Assembly (NCBI RefSeq): GCF_030463565.1
Contig: NC_134643.1
Span: 123,920,309-123,984,308 of the forward strand
Direction of reading: 5' to 3'
DNA: 64,000 bases
Origin: Pelecanus crispus
Taxonomy: Eukaryota > Chordata > Aves > Pelecaniformes > Pelecanidae
Below, one piece after another: positions 61,501-64,000 of this stretch. Both the position numbers and the translations under genes were made by a program. The stretch's first letter is position 1; every line of letters begins with the position of its first letter. The notes under the pieces are model-generated. The model was not told where the DNA came from, ran no database searches, and saw nothing but the letters and a program-made list of their open reading frames with translations.

Positions 61501-63998
61501 CCTCTTGCTCCCTCCGTTGCCAGCAGTTTTGTAAGTGATGTCATTGGGAAAGCAAAACACACACTTCATAAACTTGGCCCTTGTCAGAACTTTGAGTTGA
61601 GCTTAAACTGTTTAGGGCATGTGTGCTGCTCTGAAGGGTTCGCAGCTGGCTAATAAATGCATGTCATCTGGCACCTGCTGCAAAGAAAATTACTGTAATA
61701 GTGGAAAAGTAGTTTTGATTTAAGACTTGCAACAGGTTCAGAAAAATGTAAGTTAATGGTGACTAGGTCATTATGAGCCTCTGCCTTCTGATAATCCGTT
61801 ATGTGAGATTTGTGTGGCTTTATTAAAATGATCAGCAGTGAAACACAAGTAATAGAATGATGCACAAGTTTTTCTTGAAGTCGCAAGTGAGGGCATGAAC
61901 TAATCTGAAGAGGGGAAATCTCCCACCCCCTCAGGTTTCAGACACTTTTCTGCAAGGTTAGTGAATAGCATCAGCTCAGCTGGAGTCTAACAGGAGCCAG
62001 GCCAGTTGCCAGGACTGGCCACTCACTAGCCGGGGTTAGGGAGACCTCTTCCCCCTTTTGGCAGACCAGCTTAGCTGTATGACATCCAGAGCCATAGTTC
62101 CACAGCTGTCTCAAGCTGTTTGCCACAGCCTCACCTTCTAGTTTCTTTTCCTAACTCTGTCCAGGCCTCTTTGTGGAGCTGTTTCAGCACATTAAACTAG
62201 CAGAAACCTGTCTGTTTGGGGTTTTCTTTTCCCCAGAAAACCCATTTTTTTGCCAGCCTAACAAACCAACATAACTTGGTGGAGGTCAGAGCTGGCAGAA
62301 AGGAGGGGATGGTGGGACAAGCAGTTGGGTTTTCTTAGGCTACCTGCTCTTTTAGTGAAATGAAGTCAGGGGAGTTCCGACGTTCTGTACAAAGATGTAC
62401 TCCAGTTTGCGTTTATTCCAAAGGAAACTGAAGCATAGAGTTGTAGCTAATTGTCTTTGAGGTGAGTTCCCGCTCCGCAGGAACATAATGGCTACTACAG
62501 CACAGGTAGGAATGGTGTGGCTGTTCACTGTTTGCTAATTCCCTCATACCTCCACAAATGCGTATTCTGGTACTTCACAAACCTTATTGAGTCAAGTAAT
62601 TGTCAGTGATTCATTGGTTATTTAGCCATCAAAACATGTCCACCCAGTGGTGTCTCATGAACAGAGTTACAATTAATGTGCGATTGTCATTTATGTTTGG
62701 CAGTCCTGACTGAGAAGTGAGGTACTGTAGTGCTTGTGTGAAACTTGAGGTGAAAGGAAGCTGTTCATAGCTAACTGTGCTCTGCACTATGTAGGGTCCT
62801 GCGGGTATACAACACGCAAACCAAGCGCGTAGCCTTCAATGTTACCAAGATGCCATCTGGATCAGGAGCTGAAGGAGAGGTACATTGTTCTGCTACTAAT
62901 GGCACTAGAGAATGCGCTGGGCACTATTTTATATGAGTCGTTCTATTCTATTAAACCAAAAGGGCAAATATTTTCCGTTCAAGTAATCCATATATCAGAT
63001 ATTTTTTTCTCTATCTCACCTTCATGTTTTGTAAATAGAGACCGCTTCAGGTTTCCTCGAACATCACAGAAATTTCTAAGAAACAACACTTGCAAGTTCA
63101 GCTCATTAAAGTAGTAACACAGTGCCTTTGATTGTAAATGTTAAAAATAGTGTGGAAAAAATAGTATGCATAGTGAATTCTTAACAGGAAAAACTTCAAA
63201 CATGTCTGTCAGTAGCTATAAGTATATTAATGGATAATACATAACAATAATATTTTAAAGTCAGCAGCCTGAAATTTTCAAAAAGGGAGTCTGACTTTTA
63301 GGAAAAACACGAATTAGTGAAAATTTAGGAAATTCTCTCTAACCCTAAGAGGGAAAACAAAGAGCTTTTTTCCTCCAAACAGTTCTAAGTGATAGTAAAA
63401 TAACACCTCCACGCTGGCTGTAACCTTTTTAATTCCTTGTATTCCTTTTCTTTTTTTTTTTTTTTTTTGTGAACACATTTGTAACAGTTTTATAGAGACT
63501 AAAGAACAGACCTGAGAGAGGTCATTTTGCTATTATAGAAGTTCTCTTTAAACCTCTAATACTAGAGTTGAAATTAAATGCCTAAGGAACAGGCTTTTAT
63601 GTTGACTGTTAAATAATGTTGTTCTGCAGGTTGTTACTATTTTTTGATTACTAGTCTAATGTGACTGCTCTTGGAATGTTTTGATTAGTAGCTGAAGAGG
63701 GATTAAGGACTATTTTTAGCTGTGAAGAATTTATAGCACAGCAGAAAGTGAGTTTGAAGGAGCCATGGTTTTTAAAACATTTATCTTCTAAATAAAAAGA
63801 AGATAATCCATCAGGTTGGATTGTACAACTGCATGTTTTTTCTCATTTGAATTCCAGCTGATACGTTCATGGCACTTTACACAGTCATATTTTCAATGTT
63901 ACAGGCTAGGAGCTATCGGATGTTTCATGATGATAGCATGAAGTCATTTTTCCGCAGGCTCAGTTTTACTCCTGATGGCTCCTATTTACTCACTCCAG
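49553..63998 (+). CDS. CHAF1B: CHAF1B, CAF-1 p60 subunit (N-terminal WD40 half; 3' end outside window)
   Basis: The p60 subunit of chromatin assembly factor 1 deposits H3-H4 on newly replicated DNA together with CHAF1A, RBBP4 and ASF1. Coding exons: 49553-49678, 54916-55048, 55791-55908, 57455-57558, 60993-61089, 62795-62879, 63905-63998 (the last may end at a GT at 63999 or continue). They give 252 residues plus one base with all phases closing. The protein starts [20 protein letters not shown], as in other vertebrates. WD40 blades are seen at about residues 10-46 ([16 protein letters not shown]), 64-97 ([20 protein letters not shown], ending ILLWK), 127-159 ([20 protein letters not shown], ending AIMWDV) and 167-199 ([20 protein letters not shown]). 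Exon 8 carries [20 protein letters not shown]. The remaining blades and the ASF1-binding C-terminal tail lie beyond 64000. The exon 4 donor AG/GTAGCT is weak. Intron 2 holds an LTR with a nested CR1, and intron 5 a second CR1. Confidence 0.96.
49679..52250 (+). other. CHAF1B: CHAF1B intron 2, part before the LTR
   Basis: AT-rich with no gene recognised. A 123-codon minus-strand frame at 50460-50831 has no domain I know. A short TCTATCTATTTATCTG stretch lies near 50860. Confidence 0.6.
52251..52255. repeat. Target-site duplication of LTR (left copy)
   Basis: CAGCT directly precedes the TGTGG start of the LTR and is repeated at 54745-54749 directly after its TACA end. Confidence 0.75.
52256..54744 (-). 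mobile_element. Solo LTR of an avian endogenous retrovirus, interrupted by a CR1
   Basis: The element begins TGTGGTTGGGTT and ends AACCCAGTACA. The TG...CA ends form a short inverted repeat and are flanked by CAGCT on both sides. Parts 52256-52440 and 53835-54744 join into one LTR of about 1.1 kb once the CR1 is removed. The right part has degenerate tandem units of roughly 40-50 bp (TGCTCCA...GGGCTGCAG type, about 54085-54430). No gag, pol or env remnants lie inside, so it is a solo LTR. A 5 bp duplication suits an ERVL- or ERV1-type element. I recognise the sequence as a frequent LTR in bird genomes but cannot give its family name with certainty. Minus orientation is inferred from the remembered family layout. 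Confidence 0.75.
52441..53834 (-). mobile_element. 5'-truncated CR1 LINE inside the LTR (copy A)
   Basis: On the minus strand the ORF2 reverse transcriptase is readable from [20 protein letters not shown] through [16 protein letters not shown] and [19 protein letters not shown] to [20 protein letters not shown], with frameshifts. The 3' end, at low coordinates, is two CATAGAAT-type octamers at 52441-52456. The catalytic FADD is changed to FADN by a small deletion. A 29 nt segment present in copy B is missing near 53180. The sequence CCATTAACCTAACACTACCA plus three bases is duplicated in tandem (52497-52542). It sits between AATTTATT and AAATTATT of the interrupted LTR, which are probably the insertion duplication. 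Confidence 0.9.
54745..54749. repeat. Target-site duplication of LTR (right copy)
   Basis: CAGCT, identical to 52251-52255, immediately after the LTR end. Confidence 0.75.
55049..57454 (+). other. CHAF1B: CHAF1B introns 3 and 4
   Basis: Intron 3 (55049-55790) and intron 4 (55909-57454) are AT-rich and flank exon 4. I see no gene or identifiable repeat in them. Confidence 0.6.
57559..60992 (+). other. CHAF1B: CHAF1B intron 5, carrying CR1 copy B
   Basis: Ordinary GTAAAT...TTTCAG intron. About 1.2 kb of its 3.4 kb is the CR1 below. A T run is at about 60503-60514. Nothing else is recognised. Confidence 0.65.
58507..59732 (-). mobile_element. 5'-truncated CR1 LINE (copy B)
   Basis: The minus strand has one frame still open for most of the element. 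It reads [40 protein letters not shown], an intact [49 protein letters not shown] and [13 protein letters not shown]. This is the C-terminal half of the CR1 reverse transcriptase, with the 5' end lost at about 59732. The 3' end is an AGAATCATAGAATCATTTAG tail at 58509. It is very similar to copy A, including the two-module 3'UTR. The better-kept frame suggests copy B is as young as or younger than copy A. It is not a host gene. Confidence 0.92.
61090..63904 (+). other. CHAF1B: CHAF1B introns 6 and 7
   Basis: Intron 6 (61090-62794) has a GC-richer stretch at about 61920-62350 that I cannot assign. Intron 7 (62880-63904) contains a T run at 63451-63468. No gene is recognised in either. Confidence 0.6.
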
Positions 63999-64000
63999 GT

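Overview
This is a bird nuclear genome window. It has sparse vertebrate exons separated by kilobase introns, CpG-island promoters, and CR1 retroposons ending in the avian-type octamer tail. It also has an LTR of a type common in birds. Three protein-coding genes lie head-to-tail on the + strand: the 3' part of DOP1B (DOPEY2; last 11 coding exons, about 266-12154), a complete MORC3 (17 coding exons, 17911-44543, 929 codons plus stop), and the 5' part of CHAF1B (5'UTR exon ending at 48650, coding from 49553, running off the end). This is the order of the human 21q22 segment. The species cannot be fixed from the sequence. All exon joins were made by hand from splice signals, reading phase and family similarity recalled from memory, and all phases close without a stop.

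Layout: 1-12154 DOP1B C-terminal exons with one 6 kb intron; 12155-about 12800 its 3'UTR and poly(A) signals; about 12800-17150 intergenic; about 17150-18500 MORC3 CpG island; 17911-46930 MORC3 with a 2.4 kb 3'UTR; about 46930-48270 a short intergenic gap; about 48270-49200 CHAF1B CpG island; 48650-64000 CHAF1B exons 1-8. Repeats: an old + strand CR1 in MORC3 intron 16; an LTR (52256-54744) with a CR1 inserted inside it in CHAF1B intron 2; and a second, closely related CR1 in CHAF1B intron 5. A tandem-duplicated GC-richer block of unknown class lies in MORC3 intron 9.

The strongest unusual signal is that MORC3 appears to carry two minor-spliceosome (U12-type) introns. Intron 4 is an AT-AC intron (27079-27355) and intron 7 is a GT-AG intron (31034-31362). 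Each has the consensus 5' splice site and branch site, and intron 4 explains an otherwise fatal in-frame stop after exon 4. Second in interest is the nested CR1-in-LTR insertion with a readable 5 bp target duplication. Third is the pair of same-orientation CR1 copies that bracket CHAF1B exons 3-5.

The three genes do not form an operon and are not known to act in one pathway. DOP1B works in endosome/Golgi membrane trafficking. MORC3 is a nuclear GHKL-ATPase chromatin reader, and CHAF1B is the p60 subunit of the CAF-1 histone chaperone. I saw no tRNA, rRNA, CRISPR array or convincing novel protein-coding gene.
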